A stretch of 64,000 bases of DNA from Bifidobacterium asteroides. GTDB lineage: Bacteria > Actinomycetota > Actinomycetes > Actinomycetales > Bifidobacteriaceae. The translations under genes were made by a program, and so were the position numbers. Under the pieces are notes generated by a model. The model was not told the origin of the DNA and did not search any database. It saw only the letters and a program-made list of their open reading frames with translations. Location of the stretch: the NCBI RefSeq assembly GCF_019469425.1, contig NZ_CP048272.1, forward strand, positions 620,001 to 684,000. Direction: 5' to 3'. How positions within the stretch are numbered: position 1 is the stretch's first letter; each line of letters opens with the position of its first letter. Positions 56,613 to 64,000 of this stretch are shown one piece after another.

Positions 56613-57554
56613 ATGGTCGCATTGGGCATCATCATAGATCGTAAATGTAATATACGTTGCAGTCATTGCTGCTTTTCTTCCGGGCCTAAGGCTACCGAGC
56701 ACCTGACAGATGATCAGGTGATGAGCATCGTTGAGCAAGCCTGCAATTCATCTGCAATCGACACGATAAGCCTCAGCGGCGGGGAAGCTCTATTAAGACA
56801 TCAATTAGTTATAAATTGTCTTCGCATGGCAAAAGAGCATGGTAAGCCAGCCGGTTTGGTATCGAACGGTTTCTGGGGTCAGAATATTAAACGAGCGAAC
56901 TCCACTCTTCGCCAATTGAAGGAATCAGGCCTCAGAGCATTAACGCTTAGCTTTGATGAATTCCATCAGGACAATCTCAAAGTGGAACGGATAAAAAACA
57001 TATTGGATGCGAACACCAACGTTAACATTCCGATTTCGATGAACGTAGCAGTTTCCAGATCTCATAACCCCGACCGACTTTTGAGCCAGCTCGGGGATTC
57101 CCTGATTGGAGTAAAGGTCACGAGGTTTCCGATTCAACGAGTGGGTGCTGCGCTCCAATTCCCAGAGCAAGACATAATCAGGAGATACAGCATCAATGAT
57201 GACCTGAGATGCCCCGGTTTTGAACCCACGTACCATTTCGATGGCAAGGTCTATCCATGCTGTTCCCCTGTAGTGTTCGGAAGCACCCTAGTGCTTGGTG
57301 ATGCCGATGACACATCCGTACAAAAAGCGCTCACCTTAATCCAAAGAAACCTGATGTTTTCTGTCATGCGCCATAAGGGTTTCAAATGGTTATTCGAACT
57401 TTGCGTAAAAAATAATTTACTCGACGAGTCATTCCTCCACCGCGAGTATGTCGATGCTTGTGAAATGTGCGGAATTATCTTCTCCAATCCTGAGATTGTG
57501 AATGGTCTGGTTCCACTCATCAAACAGGAATACAGCAGTGAAGATCAACGATGA
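56613..57554 (+). CDS. Radical SAM peptide epimerase-like enzyme (EpeE/YydG-like)
   Basis: 313 residues. CNIRCSHC (Cys12, Cys16, Cys19) is the CxxxCxxC motif binding the 4Fe-4S cluster and S-adenosylmethionine, followed by the SGGE motif (55-58) and SFDEFHQ (113-119). Further cysteines at 200, 216-217 and 283/286 (ACEMC) could hold an auxiliary cluster and supply the thiol hydrogen donor (Cys223 in B. subtilis EpeE). EpeE has about 319 residues, so the length matches. It would invert alpha-carbons of Val/Ile in the upstream peptide. Its stop overlaps the next start (ATGA). Codon use is more AT-rich than the chromosome average, suggesting transfer. Confidence 0.9.
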   Translation: MVALGIIIDRKCNIRCSHCCFSSGPKATEHLTDDQVMSIVEQACNSSAIDTISLSGGEALLRHQLVINCLRMAKEHGKPAGLVSNGFWGQNIKRANSTLRQLKESGLRALTLSFDEFHQDNLKVERIKNILDANTNVNIPISMNVAVSRSHNPDRLLSQLGDSLIGVKVTRFPIQRVGAALQFPEQDIIRRYSINDDLRCPGFEPTYHFDGKVYPCCSPVVFGSTLVLGDADDTSVQKALTLIQRNLMFSVMRHKGFKWLFELCVKNNLLDESFLHREYVDACEMCGIIFSNPEIVNGLVPLIKQEYSSEDQR

Positions 57555-58321
57555 CATCGTATTCACGCTACAACGACAGTGACATGGAGATTCTTCGCGA
57601 GGACGCGAAACTAGTAATAAAGAACAAGGTCACCGGAAGAATCATGGAAGTGGAGAATTCCGACGACCTGACGAGTCACTTGGATTTCGATTCGGTAAAG
57701 CCCAAAGTATCCGGCGTTGTCTTTGTCTTGTATTGCATCGTTTCTGGCTGTGCGATTGCAGGGATGATTGTCCTTGGCGTCTGGTGGGCGCTGTCCGTTG
57801 ACATTAGCAGAATCCCTTTCGTTGCTTGGATCGTTCTTGCGATGTATTCCACTGTGCAGACTCTTCTCCACGAGGCTTCCCACTATTTGGTGTTCCTTTC
57901 ATTCGGAAGAAGGCCGGACTCTATTGGATTCAAAATGAACTATTATCTATTCCCTGCCTTCTACGTGAGGATGAACGACGTGCATCTTTTGACAAGACCT
58001 GACAAATATGTACTGCACACTGTCGGAATAACAGTAAACGCAATTGTGAGTCTTGCTGGTTTTGGCATCGTTCAAACTTTCTCAATGGGTGAATCTGCCA
58101 GGTTTGTTGTTGCTTGGTATGCGGTAGCCATGTCCTATAACTGCCTTCCGGTGCTCAATTCTGATGGGTTCAAAGCGTTGCTCGCTATTACTGGGGAGAA
58201 TGAGCGGCGCCATTTTTCAGATAACCCTTTGTGGATTAGAGGCATTGTCGTGGTGGGATATATCATTGTTTTTCTCTACACGGCAAGGATTGCGGTGGCC
58301 GTGATCAGATGGTTCGCCTAG
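57551..58321 (+). CDS. M50-type membrane metallopeptidase (EpeP/YydH-like)
   Basis: 256 residues with five to six hydrophobic segments. The zinc motif HEASH is at 107-111 within a membrane helix, and NSDG (203-206) is the site-2-protease second motif region (usually N/LDG). A 50-residue charged N-terminus precedes the first helix. In the epe operon the corresponding peptidase removes the leader within the membrane. Translational coupling to the radical SAM gene supports action on the same peptide. Confidence 0.87.
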   Translation: MTSYSRYNDSDMEILREDAKLVIKNKVTGRIMEVENSDDLTSHLDFDSVKPKVSGVVFVLYCIVSGCAIAGMIVLGVWWALSVDISRIPFVAWIVLAMYSTVQTLLHEASHYLVFLSFGRRPDSIGFKMNYYLFPAFYVRMNDVHLLTRPDKYVLHTVGITVNAIVSLAGFGIVQTFSMGESARFVVAWYAVAMSYNCLPVLNSDGFKALLAITGENERRHFSDNPLWIRGIVVVGYIIVFLYTARIAVAVIRWFA

Positions 58322-58337
58322 GGATTGAGAAGTGCGT

Positions 58338-59729
58338 ATGCTTCTGTTGAAACTTGCGGTGCGTTCCGTGGCTATTGACGTGGTGTCGTGGCTGGCGTTG
58401 ATCATCACTTCTGCGATGCTGGCGGTGGTGGTCACTCTAGACATTGGATTGGTAGTTGCCGGCGCTGGCACATCTGGCGAAGCACAGCAGTCGTTCGTCG
58501 CGTTCGGAAGCGTGGCGTTGGGATTCTGTGTTCTGGTGGGTCTGTTGTCGCTGATGATGGTGATTCGCGTATGTCTAGGATTGCAGCGTCGTTCCGTGGC
58601 GCTGTGGCAGTTGGCAGGCGTTCTGCCCCGGACGGTGTTCGTGGTGCTTCTTGGCGAGGTGCTTCTGGTGGGTCTACTGTCCTCCCTGCTGGGTGCGCTG
58701 GTGGCGGGACTGGCATGGTTTCCGTTCGCGCGTCTTATTTCTTCCAGCGGGCTGCCCTCGGACGGCGCGATGGCTCGGCCTCTTACTCCACTCGCTCTGT
58801 GGATCGGCACCGGATCCACAGGCGTGATCTGCGTTCTGGGTGGGCTACTTTCGGCCAGGAGAATCGCGCGCGGCGATGTCCTTGAGGCAGTGCGCGGCGG
58901 CGGTCAGACATCGCGAAGCGGATTTTCTTTGCCAAGGCGCATCGCGAGAACCGTGCTGTCAGCTGCCATTATCGCGGGCACCGCGGCGCTCTACATGGCG
59001 ATAGGCCATGAGCGGCCGCTTGCCTCGAAGCGGGCCGTGGGAGATTTCATGACTGTGTACGCAGGTATGGGCATGCTTGTGTGCTTGGTAGTCGCATGCT
59101 GCGCCAACCCTCTGATACGAGGGCTGCTCGCGCTCATCGGCCTGGGCTCCGATCGACTCGGAACTCCGTGGTTTCTGGCGGTGAGGGAAGCATCCTCGCA
59201 CCCTGACCTGACCCGCGGGCTGATAATGCCCATCGGGCTGGCCGGCGGCGCGGTCGGTGTGATGATGGCGTGGATAGGCAAGCTGGGCTCAGTCCTTTCT
59301 GGATCCGGCGAGACCGTGTCTGCGCCCCCGGGACAGATGGCGTTGCTGTTCGGCGGTGCTGTCATCGTCGGATGCGTCGCGGCCTCGTCGGTCGTGTTCG
59401 CCACCATGCGCAGCAGAGAAAGGGATGCCGCGATTCTGATCGCCGGCGGCGGCACGAATGGACTGGTCTGGATGAAAGCCGCGTGCGAGACCGTGATCTA
59501 TCTGGCTCTTTCGCTCGTCGTCGCCTACACAATCGTGTGGGCCAACGAGCTGGCCATGGATCACGCATTCACCTCGGGGCCGATACCATCCGCACCATTC
59601 ACTCTGCCAGGCTGGCATGCCGCAGGAATCGTGGTTTTCGGCATGCTCGTCGTTGCCATGATGCTTGCCGTCACCACTGCAGGAATAACCCACAGACAGA
59701 TAATCCGTGTAGTTCTCAACGAAAGGTAG
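58338..59729 (+). CDS. FtsX-type ABC transporter permease
   Basis: 463 residues with about eight membrane helices in two FtsX-like halves: VLVGLLSLMMVIRVCLG with LWQLAGVLPRTVF in the first, and VIVGCVAASSVVFATMRSRE with ILIAGGGTNGLV in the second. These coupling-loop patterns (LWQLAG, ILIAGG) contact the ATPase in MacB-type exporters. The ATG at 58338 is preferred over a GTG six bases earlier. It is larger than EpeB of B. subtilis (about 240 residues) and of another permease type, so this part of the operon differs. It may export the mature peptide or give self-immunity. Confidence 0.88.
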   Translation: MLLLKLAVRSVAIDVVSWLALIITSAMLAVVVTLDIGLVVAGAGTSGEAQQSFVAFGSVALGFCVLVGLLSLMMVIRVCLGLQRRSVALWQLAGVLPRTVFVVLLGEVLLVGLLSSLLGALVAGLAWFPFARLISSSGLPSDGAMARPLTPLALWIGTGSTGVICVLGGLLSARRIARGDVLEAVRGGGQTSRSGFSLPRRIARTVLSAAIIAGTAALYMAIGHERPLASKRAVGDFMTVYAGMGMLVCLVVACCANPLIRGLLALIGLGSDRLGTPWFLAVREASSHPDLTRGLIMPIGLAGGAVGVMMAWIGKLGSVLSGSGETVSAPPGQMALLFGGAVIVGCVAASSVVFATMRSRERDAAILIAGGGTNGLVWMKAACETVIYLALSLVVAYTIVWANELAMDHAFTSGPIPSAPFTLPGWHAAGIVVFGMLVVAMMLAVTTAGITHRQIIRVVLNER

Positions 59730-59732
59730 ATC

Positions 59733-60458
59733 ATGACATCACCATTGCTTACAGCCTCGGGAATCCGCAAGACCTACCACACGAGAAAAGACCGTGTCGA
59801 AGTGCTACGTGGCATCAACCTGAGCGTGGATCCCGGCGAGTTCGTGGCCATCGTCGGCAGATCCGGTTCGGGCAAGTCCACGCTGCTTTATTGCCTGTGT
59901 GGGCTGCTCAAGCCAGATTCCGGGTCCATCAGCATATGCGGACAGCACGTCATGGGACAATCCAACGCGCAGCTCGCACGGCTACGACGCGATCACGTCG
60001 GCTTCGTGTTCCAGGATCTGAACCTGATCAGCGCGCTCAACGTCGCTGACAATGTGCGTCTTCCTGCCAAGATGGCCGGCATCCATGCCTCTAATGGGCA
60101 AGTCGATGCAATCCTGCATCAGGTGGGACTAGACGGGATGGGACATGAACGGACGGACAACCTGTCGGGAGGGCAGCGTCAGCGCGTCGCCATCGCAAGG
60201 GCGCTGCTACGCCGTCCCGATATCCTATTCGCAGACGAGCCAACAGGATCGCTTGATCCTTCGACCGCACGATCGGTCATGCATCTCATGCGGCAGACCG
60301 TCACACCCGGCAGCGCCCTGATCATGGTCACCCATGACCTAGAGATCGCCGTGACCGCTGACCGGGTCGTCGTGCTTTCCAACGGCATCAGCAATGATGT
60401 CCTGACTCATCCCACCGTCGAACAACTTTTCGAACTCACCCAAGAGGAGAACGACTGA
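59733..60458 (+). CDS. ABC transporter ATP-binding protein (MacB/LolD type)
   Basis: 241 residues. Walker A GRSGSGKST (42-50), Q-loop FQDLNLISALNVADN, signature LSGGQRQRVAIARAL and Walker B ILFADEPTGSLD are all intact. Sequence type matches partners of FtsX-like permeases. The gap to the permease is three bases. It completes the peptide-export or immunity transporter of the epipeptide-like operon. Confidence 0.95.
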   Translation: MTSPLLTASGIRKTYHTRKDRVEVLRGINLSVDPGEFVAIVGRSGSGKSTLLYCLCGLLKPDSGSISICGQHVMGQSNAQLARLRRDHVGFVFQDLNLISALNVADNVRLPAKMAGIHASNGQVDAILHQVGLDGMGHERTDNLSGGQRQRVAIARALLRRPDILFADEPTGSLDPSTARSVMHLMRQTVTPGSALIMVTHDLEIAVTADRVVVLSNGISNDVLTHPTVEQLFELTQEEND

Positions 60459-60666
60459 CCGGCGTGTGAACAGTGTGCATCAAAATACTCACACTTAATG
60501 GATTGGATAATGCATTATGACGCCTCGGGCGATTTCGTGTCCGCAGCGTCATCCTATGGTATCGACGGGCCCATGCATCCGCCCGCGTCTTTGGCGCGAT
60601 GGCCTCGGCATCATGCATCAGATTCCAGGCGTCGTCGAGCTGGCGTTTTTTGAAATTGATCTTCAA
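60436..60666 (-). pseudogene. Truncated HigB/RelE-like toxin fragment
   Basis: A TTG at 60666 with an excellent AAAGGAG site begins LKINFKKRQLDDAWNLMHDA, followed by EAIAPKTRADAWARRY. This resembles the first 40 residues of HigB-like plasmid-maintenance toxins (type II toxin-antitoxin). After that the sequence loses resemblance and runs antisense into the end of the ABC ATPase gene, so the toxin fold is incomplete. No antitoxin gene is adjacent. Confidence 0.45.
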
Positions 60667-61264
60667 TTTAGCTCCTTTACTAGAGAATATTTGCAGGGCA
60701 GCCGGGAAGATCGTTTCTGTGCATGCTGTTTTAGAAAGACGTTTCGTTGGGTGTTCGAGGCATCTCGTTCGATGGTAGAAAGACGTATAGTCGGATGCGT
60801 TTTTGCTGACGCTTTCGTTTTTTGGTTTTGTTGATTTGTGGTACGTCCGTTTTCTTCTTCCTGTCGAAGATCGGCTGGGCCATGCTCTCCGAATGCTGGA
60901 TGGCCTGCCTCGCCCTCGTGCTGGTCATCGCAAGTCTGGTTGGGTGTTGTGGTTGGGGTGGGTTCGGGTGATGCGGTGCGGGATGCGTTTGCGTTTGTTC
61001 TCGTCCTGTTGTTGTTGTGGGGTGTTCCTGGATGCTGTGGCGGGTGTAAGCGCCTTGTCTTGGTTGGGGTGTTGTTGGGGGGTGTTTGTTTTCTTGCGGG
61101 GTTGATGCGGGTTGGGGATACTGGGCGGGGGTCTTTGGCGCAGGGGGTTGAAGGGTGCCGGCTTGTGGTGGGGCTTGTGGTCGTGTCCGGGTTGTTCGTT
61201 GCCTGCGGGGGTGCCGGCCATCCGGGTAGACTCGGCCGTGACGGCATGGATGGAAGGGGTCGGC
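60667..61264. other. G/T-rich low-complexity region
   Basis: From about 60900 to 61250 the + strand is very rich in G and T (runs such as GGTGTTGTTGGGG). Long open frames on both strands result from this bias and have no ribosome site or family features. Confidence 0.5.
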
Positions 61265-61432
61265 ATGGCTGAGCGTGATGACGTGGATCGGCGGGACGGG
61301 GACGGCAGGGCCCGCATGGAGCTGGCGGCGTGGAGGCTGGTGGCGCAACGGGCGTCGGGCCTGAGCGTCGAGGAGTTGCAGGGGCGGGTGGACGCCGTCC
61401 TGGCCGACGAGCCCGAGAGCCTCAACGGCTGA
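61265..61432 (+). CDS. Small charged protein of unknown function
   Basis: 55 residues, with AAGGGG five bases upstream and a strong terminator downstream. Arg/Asp-rich N-terminus then an amphipathic helix (LAAWRLVAQRASGLSVEELQ). Likely part of the mobile-element-like region. Function unknown. Confidence 0.55.
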   Translation: MAERDDVDRRDGDGRARMELAAWRLVAQRASGLSVEELQGRVDAVLADEPESLNG

Positions 61433-61450
61433 CCTGTCCCGCCTGTCTCC

Positions 61451-61475
61451 GGCCGCTCTTCGGGGCGGTTTTTTT
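61451..61475 (+). terminator. TTCG-loop terminator
   Basis: CCGCTC and GGGCGG enclose a TTCG tetraloop closed by C-G, followed by seven T. A classic factor-independent terminator for the 55-residue gene. Confidence 0.85.
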
Positions 61476-61726
61476 ATGCCTGTGGGTTGATATGCCGCCT
61501 AACCTCCCCATTGGGGGTGTATAGTGTGACCGTCCCCCATACAGGAGCGTCCATGGTTTCTCCGCGACCTGCGCCGTCACCCCTTTCCGGGCCGGGCGTC
61601 CCCGCCGCAGCTCCCCCCAGGCAGTGCTGCGCCACGCATCCCCGGGCGATGGCCATTCCCCTCCGGACCCACGCTAGGAGAAGGGGGGCGTCCGCCCTCT
61701 CTCGCACGAAACCGAAGGAGTGCACC

Positions 61727-61843
61727 ATGGCCATCAGACCAGACATCCCGGAAAGAGCACGGCGCAGACCCGCCCCGACCGCCAACACAGGACAGGAAGG
61801 AGGTGCCGGCCATGCCCTTCCGCTACCACTGCACGAATCCTGA
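61727..61843 (+). CDS. Possible small leader-type ORF
   Basis: 38 codons with AAGGAG six bases before the ATG. It overlaps the next gene's start by 32 bases in another frame, which could couple translation. The peptide is Arg/Pro-rich and otherwise featureless. An in-frame ATG at 61553 with CAGGAG upstream would make a 96-residue version. Confidence 0.35.
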   Translation: MAIRPDIPERARRRPAPTANTGQEGGAGHALPLPLHES

Positions 61844-62153
61844 CACCGGCAAATACGAGTACCTGTGGGTCGACGAGGTATCGCACATCATGATCCACGG
61901 CGACGACGCGAGCCGTGAATCCATGCGGGACGCCGCACAGAACTTCTCCATCGAGATCATGCATTTCCAACTCATAGCCATCCTCGCCGACGGCCTCAAC
62001 TACGGCTACCGGATCCTCCGCGACACGGAGGTCGACCCGCGCATCCTCGACTACCTGAAGATGAGCCCCAAGGTGCGCTACCGCGACACCTCCTACAGGA
62101 TCCTGTACAACCACATCGTCAAACCCGACGGCACACGCCAGCAGCGGGTATAG
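61812..62153 (+). CDS. Hypothetical protein of the accessory region
   Basis: 113 residues, ATG at 61812 with a strong AAGGAGGT site. MPFRYHCTNPDTGKYEYLWV and a C-terminal VRYRDTSYRILYNHIVKPDG suggest a compact mixed alpha/beta protein. No family recognised. Followed 91 bases later by a helix-turn-helix-like gene. Confidence 0.65.
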   Translation: MPFRYHCTNPDTGKYEYLWVDEVSHIMIHGDDASRESMRDAAQNFSIEIMHFQLIAILADGLNYGYRILRDTEVDPRILDYLKMSPKVRYRDTSYRILYNHIVKPDGTRQQRV

Positions 62154-62244
62154 CCGAACAGTCTCCCGGCCCCGCCCGTCATGGTATCCTTGAAAAAGAG
62201 GAATGACAAACACCCCGCAACCTAGCGGGGCCGGGGAGGACACC

Positions 62245-62703
62245 ATGGAAGCAGAGGGCCTGCTGCCACACAGCAAGGCGGCATTCGCAGCAGCACGCGA
62301 AACCGTCGGCATCTCCCAGGCTATGCTCGCCACCCTCCTGCACATCAACCCCAAAACCGTCAAAAGCTGGGAATCACCCGACATACCAGCCATGCCCTCC
62401 GCCAAAGCCTGGAACCTGATAACCAGCCTCATGACCCAGATCAACAGCTTCACCAGCCTCGCGCTCGCCGAAGCCGCATACGGACCCGTCGAACTGCTCA
62501 TGGTGCGCGCCATCCGCAAGGACACGCAGGTCCAGATCGTCAACGCCCGCATCAGATCTGCAATGACCGCCCTGATCCACGCCGGAAGCCCCCCAAGCAT
62601 CGACTACATCCCCATGCCCGAAGACACCACCCGCCTCGGCCTGGACATGACCGGCTTCATCCGCAGACCCCCACACCGCCACGACAAAACCCACCATCAA
62701 TGA
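62245..62703 (+). CDS. Helix-turn-helix (Xre-like) protein
   Basis: 152 residues from the ATG at 62245 (GGGGAGGACACC upstream; an ATG at 62203 is possible but poorly spaced). FAAARETVGISQAMLATLLH then INPKTVKSWE matches the Xre-type helix-turn-helix (Q at helix 2, recognition helix ending in W-E). The C-terminal 100 residues are helical then basic (RRPPHRHDKTHH). It could regulate neighbouring accessory genes. Target unknown. Confidence 0.6.
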   Translation: MEAEGLLPHSKAAFAAARETVGISQAMLATLLHINPKTVKSWESPDIPAMPSAKAWNLITSLMTQINSFTSLALAEAAYGPVELLMVRAIRKDTQVQIVNARIRSAMTALIHAGSPPSIDYIPMPEDTTRLGLDMTGFIRRPPHRHDKTHHQ

Positions 62704-63035
62704 ACCCACCACCCCGGATACCCAGACTCGACAACAGCACACACCTGAAAAACCGCCGCCGATCGGCACAGCAGCCCCTGACGACCCACCCGGAAACGCG
62801 CCCGGACAACACCATCCGACAAAGACACCACCCACCCGAAAGCCCCACAGACGCGGCCACCCCGCGCCACAACTGAAAACCACCGCCCCCAAAACGGGAC
62901 CGGACCCGCCACAAGAAAAAAAGAACCACCCATGCCACAATAGATACCACCCACACAAAAAGGGGCAGCACGATCCACCAGAACAACACCGACACAACCA
63001 GCAAAACCAAACAAACCCGTACCACCTCCAACCAA
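62704..63035. other. C/A-rich low-complexity region
   Basis: The + strand is dominated by C and A (ACCACCC-type runs), the mirror image of the G/T-rich DNA at 60.9-61.25 kb. No gene supported; the long reverse-strand open frames across it lack ribosome sites. Confidence 0.45.
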
Positions 63036-63240
63036 GGAATAGCCGCGCTCGCAGAGAGCGGGCAACGGGACAGGATGCTGGACCGCCTGGCCGGGTTCCG
63101 GCCGTATTCGGCCCCCAACGTCCTGCTGATGCTCGCCCAGGCGCCCAAGGCGACGCGGGTCGCCGGCTGCCGCAAATGGCGGGAGATGGCCTGCTGTCCG
63201 TTGCCGAGCGTCTTCGGCATCTCCCGGACGGACCCTATCG
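63036..63240 (+). pseudogene. ArdC-like antirestriction protein fragment
   Basis: The frame reads AESGQRDRMLDRLAGFRPYS, then NVLLMLAQAPKATRVAGCRKW, matching the N-terminal single-strand DNA-binding region of ArdC/DUF1738 proteins (pattern FhxYSxxNxxLIxxQxPxAtxVAGxxxW). Similarity stops soon after KWREM and no start codon with a ribosome site is present, so only a fragment remains. ArdC genes are carried by plasmids and conjugative elements. Confidence 0.6.
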
Positions 63241-63377
63241 AGGGGTTCGACCACCCCCCTGACGACGGAGCCGAAGATCGAGGGGATGTCGTCCCGATGA
63301 CCCATCGTCCGCTGCCCCCCCCCCCCGTGGATAGGGGCACGTCTGGCTGTCGACGTGGAGGGCCGGGCGGCCCGGCT

Positions 63378-63410
63378 AAAAGTGTAATGCAAAAGTGTAA
63401 TGCAAAAGTG
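63378..63410 (+). repeat. 13-bp tandem direct repeat (iteron- or operator-like)
   Basis: AAAAGTGTAATGC occurs twice in tandem (63378-63390, 63391-63403) with a partial third unit AAAAGTG, ending eight bases before the next start codon. Confidence 0.7.
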
Positions 63411-63417
63411 GCATACT

Positions 63418-63807
63418 ATGGATATGAGCAGGAAAGACAAGGGACCGGCGTTCAGCGCCACGGATCGGCGCCACTTCAAGGAGCTCGACCTGGACGAGGA
63501 CAAGGCCCGGAGAATGGTGACGGACGCGGACGACGACCAGAGCATCCTATGGTCGGCCATCCCCGACCCGCGCGACACAGTCGTGCCGCCCATGCGCCAC
63601 TGGCGCCCGGTCCTGTTCCTGGTCTGCCACCTGCCGCCCGACGCCCTGAACCACCCTCTGGCGGAGGTCCTGCTGGGGCCGGACGAATACGGCCATCCCG
63701 AGGTCTTCCACCTGTACCGGCTCACCGACATCTGGCAGCGCTACTGGCTCGACCACGACCCGCAGGCCCCGGCCAAAATGAGACGCTGGGGCCGCCTGAA
63801 CGGATAG
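63418..63807 (+). CDS. Hypothetical protein, first of a tandem paralogous pair
   Basis: 129 residues. ATGs at 63418 and 63424 are alternatives; neither has a good ribosome site, and a tandem repeat lies directly upstream. The segment FSATDRRHFKELDLDEDKAR then MVTDADDDQSILWSAIPDPR resembles the next gene's start region, suggesting duplication. No known family. Confidence 0.65.
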   Translation: MDMSRKDKGPAFSATDRRHFKELDLDEDKARRMVTDADDDQSILWSAIPDPRDTVVPPMRHWRPVLFLVCHLPPDALNHPLAEVLLGPDEYGHPEVFHLYRLTDIWQRYWLDHDPQAPAKMRRWGRLNG

Positions 63808-63816
63808 GAGAGACAC

Positions 63817-64000
63817 ATGACCAAGGACAGGGAATACGAACAATACAAGGACTACATGGCCCACCCCGAGCGGGACTTCCAAAGCCCGCCGCTTGCAGCC
63901 TGGACGGGGGAGGACGCGCACAGGCTGGGCCGCATGCTGGCCGACCCGGACACGGACTGGGACAGCATGGTCTCCACCATCCAAGGCCGCCCGTCCATGG
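63817..64000 (+). CDS. Hypothetical protein, paralogue of the preceding gene (3' partial)
   Basis: Starts at 63817 with TAGGAGAG upstream, nine bases after the previous stop, and runs off the window. LAAWTGEDAHRLGRMLADPD then WDSMVSTIQGRP parallels the preceding protein's start region. Probably one operon with it. Function unknown. Confidence 0.65.
   Translation, partial: MTKDREYEQYKDYMAHPERDFQSPPLAAWTGEDAHRLGRMLADPDTDWDSMVSTIQGRPSM

Noticed and set aside
60838-61425. Long overlapping open frames on both strands in G/T-rich DNA
   Set aside because: Low-complexity composition removes stop codons; no starts with ribosome sites and no domain features.
61474-61788. Reverse-strand frame ending in VTLYTPNGEVRRHINPQ
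   Set aside because: The end looks protein-like, but no ribosome site precedes it and it crosses a forward terminator and forward ribosome sites.

Overview
The window reads as chromosome from a high-GC Gram-positive actinobacterium, most likely Bifidobacterium. Support comes from LPxTG-type surface proteins, RNase J beside dapA, a GH127 arabinofuranosidase and a remnant resembling bifidobacterial HypBA1. The genus is an inference and I could not search a database. No rRNA, tRNA, intact insertion sequence or CRISPR array was recognised.

Positions 1-30.4 kb are ordinary, densely coded chromosome. A UvrD/RecB-type helicase-nuclease runs in from the left edge. It is followed by a GNAT acetyltransferase and an MFS transporter, then dapB and dapA (lysine/peptidoglycan precursor synthesis) separated by a reverse-strand DUF4855 protein. 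Next come rnj, a butanediol-type dehydrogenase, a lipase-like hydrolase, pepN, glmM, def, a SRAP (YedK/HMCES) protein and a zinc alcohol dehydrogenase. A glycerate module follows (gntP-type permease, glxK, divergent cdaR), then a DUF4391 protein, a sugar porter, a nucleoside hydrolase and its adjacent MFS transporter.

Positions 30.5-43 kb hold surface and carbohydrate genes, partly decayed. There is an intact GH127 enzyme and a cell-wall-anchored RCC1 protein with two propeller blocks. A POT peptide transporter with several frameshifts, an internally deleted HypBA1-like GH127 pseudogene, a MarR-MFS efflux operon and a LacI remnant follow.

Positions 43-56 kb are an accessory block of exported proteins: a sortase-anchored surface protein, a lipoprotein, a permuted papain-like protein with a broken signal peptide, a frameshifted secreted protein and a bacteriocin-like gene beside a three-helix membrane protein. 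An acetoin reductase, a methyltransferase, an alpha/beta hydrolase and long non-coding stretches lie among them.

Positions 56.35-60.46 kb contain the most notable locus: promoter, 38-residue peptide, attenuator-like hairpin, radical SAM enzyme, M50-type membrane peptidase, FtsX-type ABC permease and ABC ATPase. Gene content, order and the peptide's YFV motif match the epipeptide operon epeXEPAB (yydFGHIJ) of Bacillus subtilis. It appears to be an actinobacterial epipeptide-type RiPP system. The last 3.5 kb carry small unknown genes, an ArdC-like remnant, a truncated HigB-like fragment, iteron-like repeats and strand-skewed low-complexity DNA, and look like a decayed mobile or plasmid-derived element.
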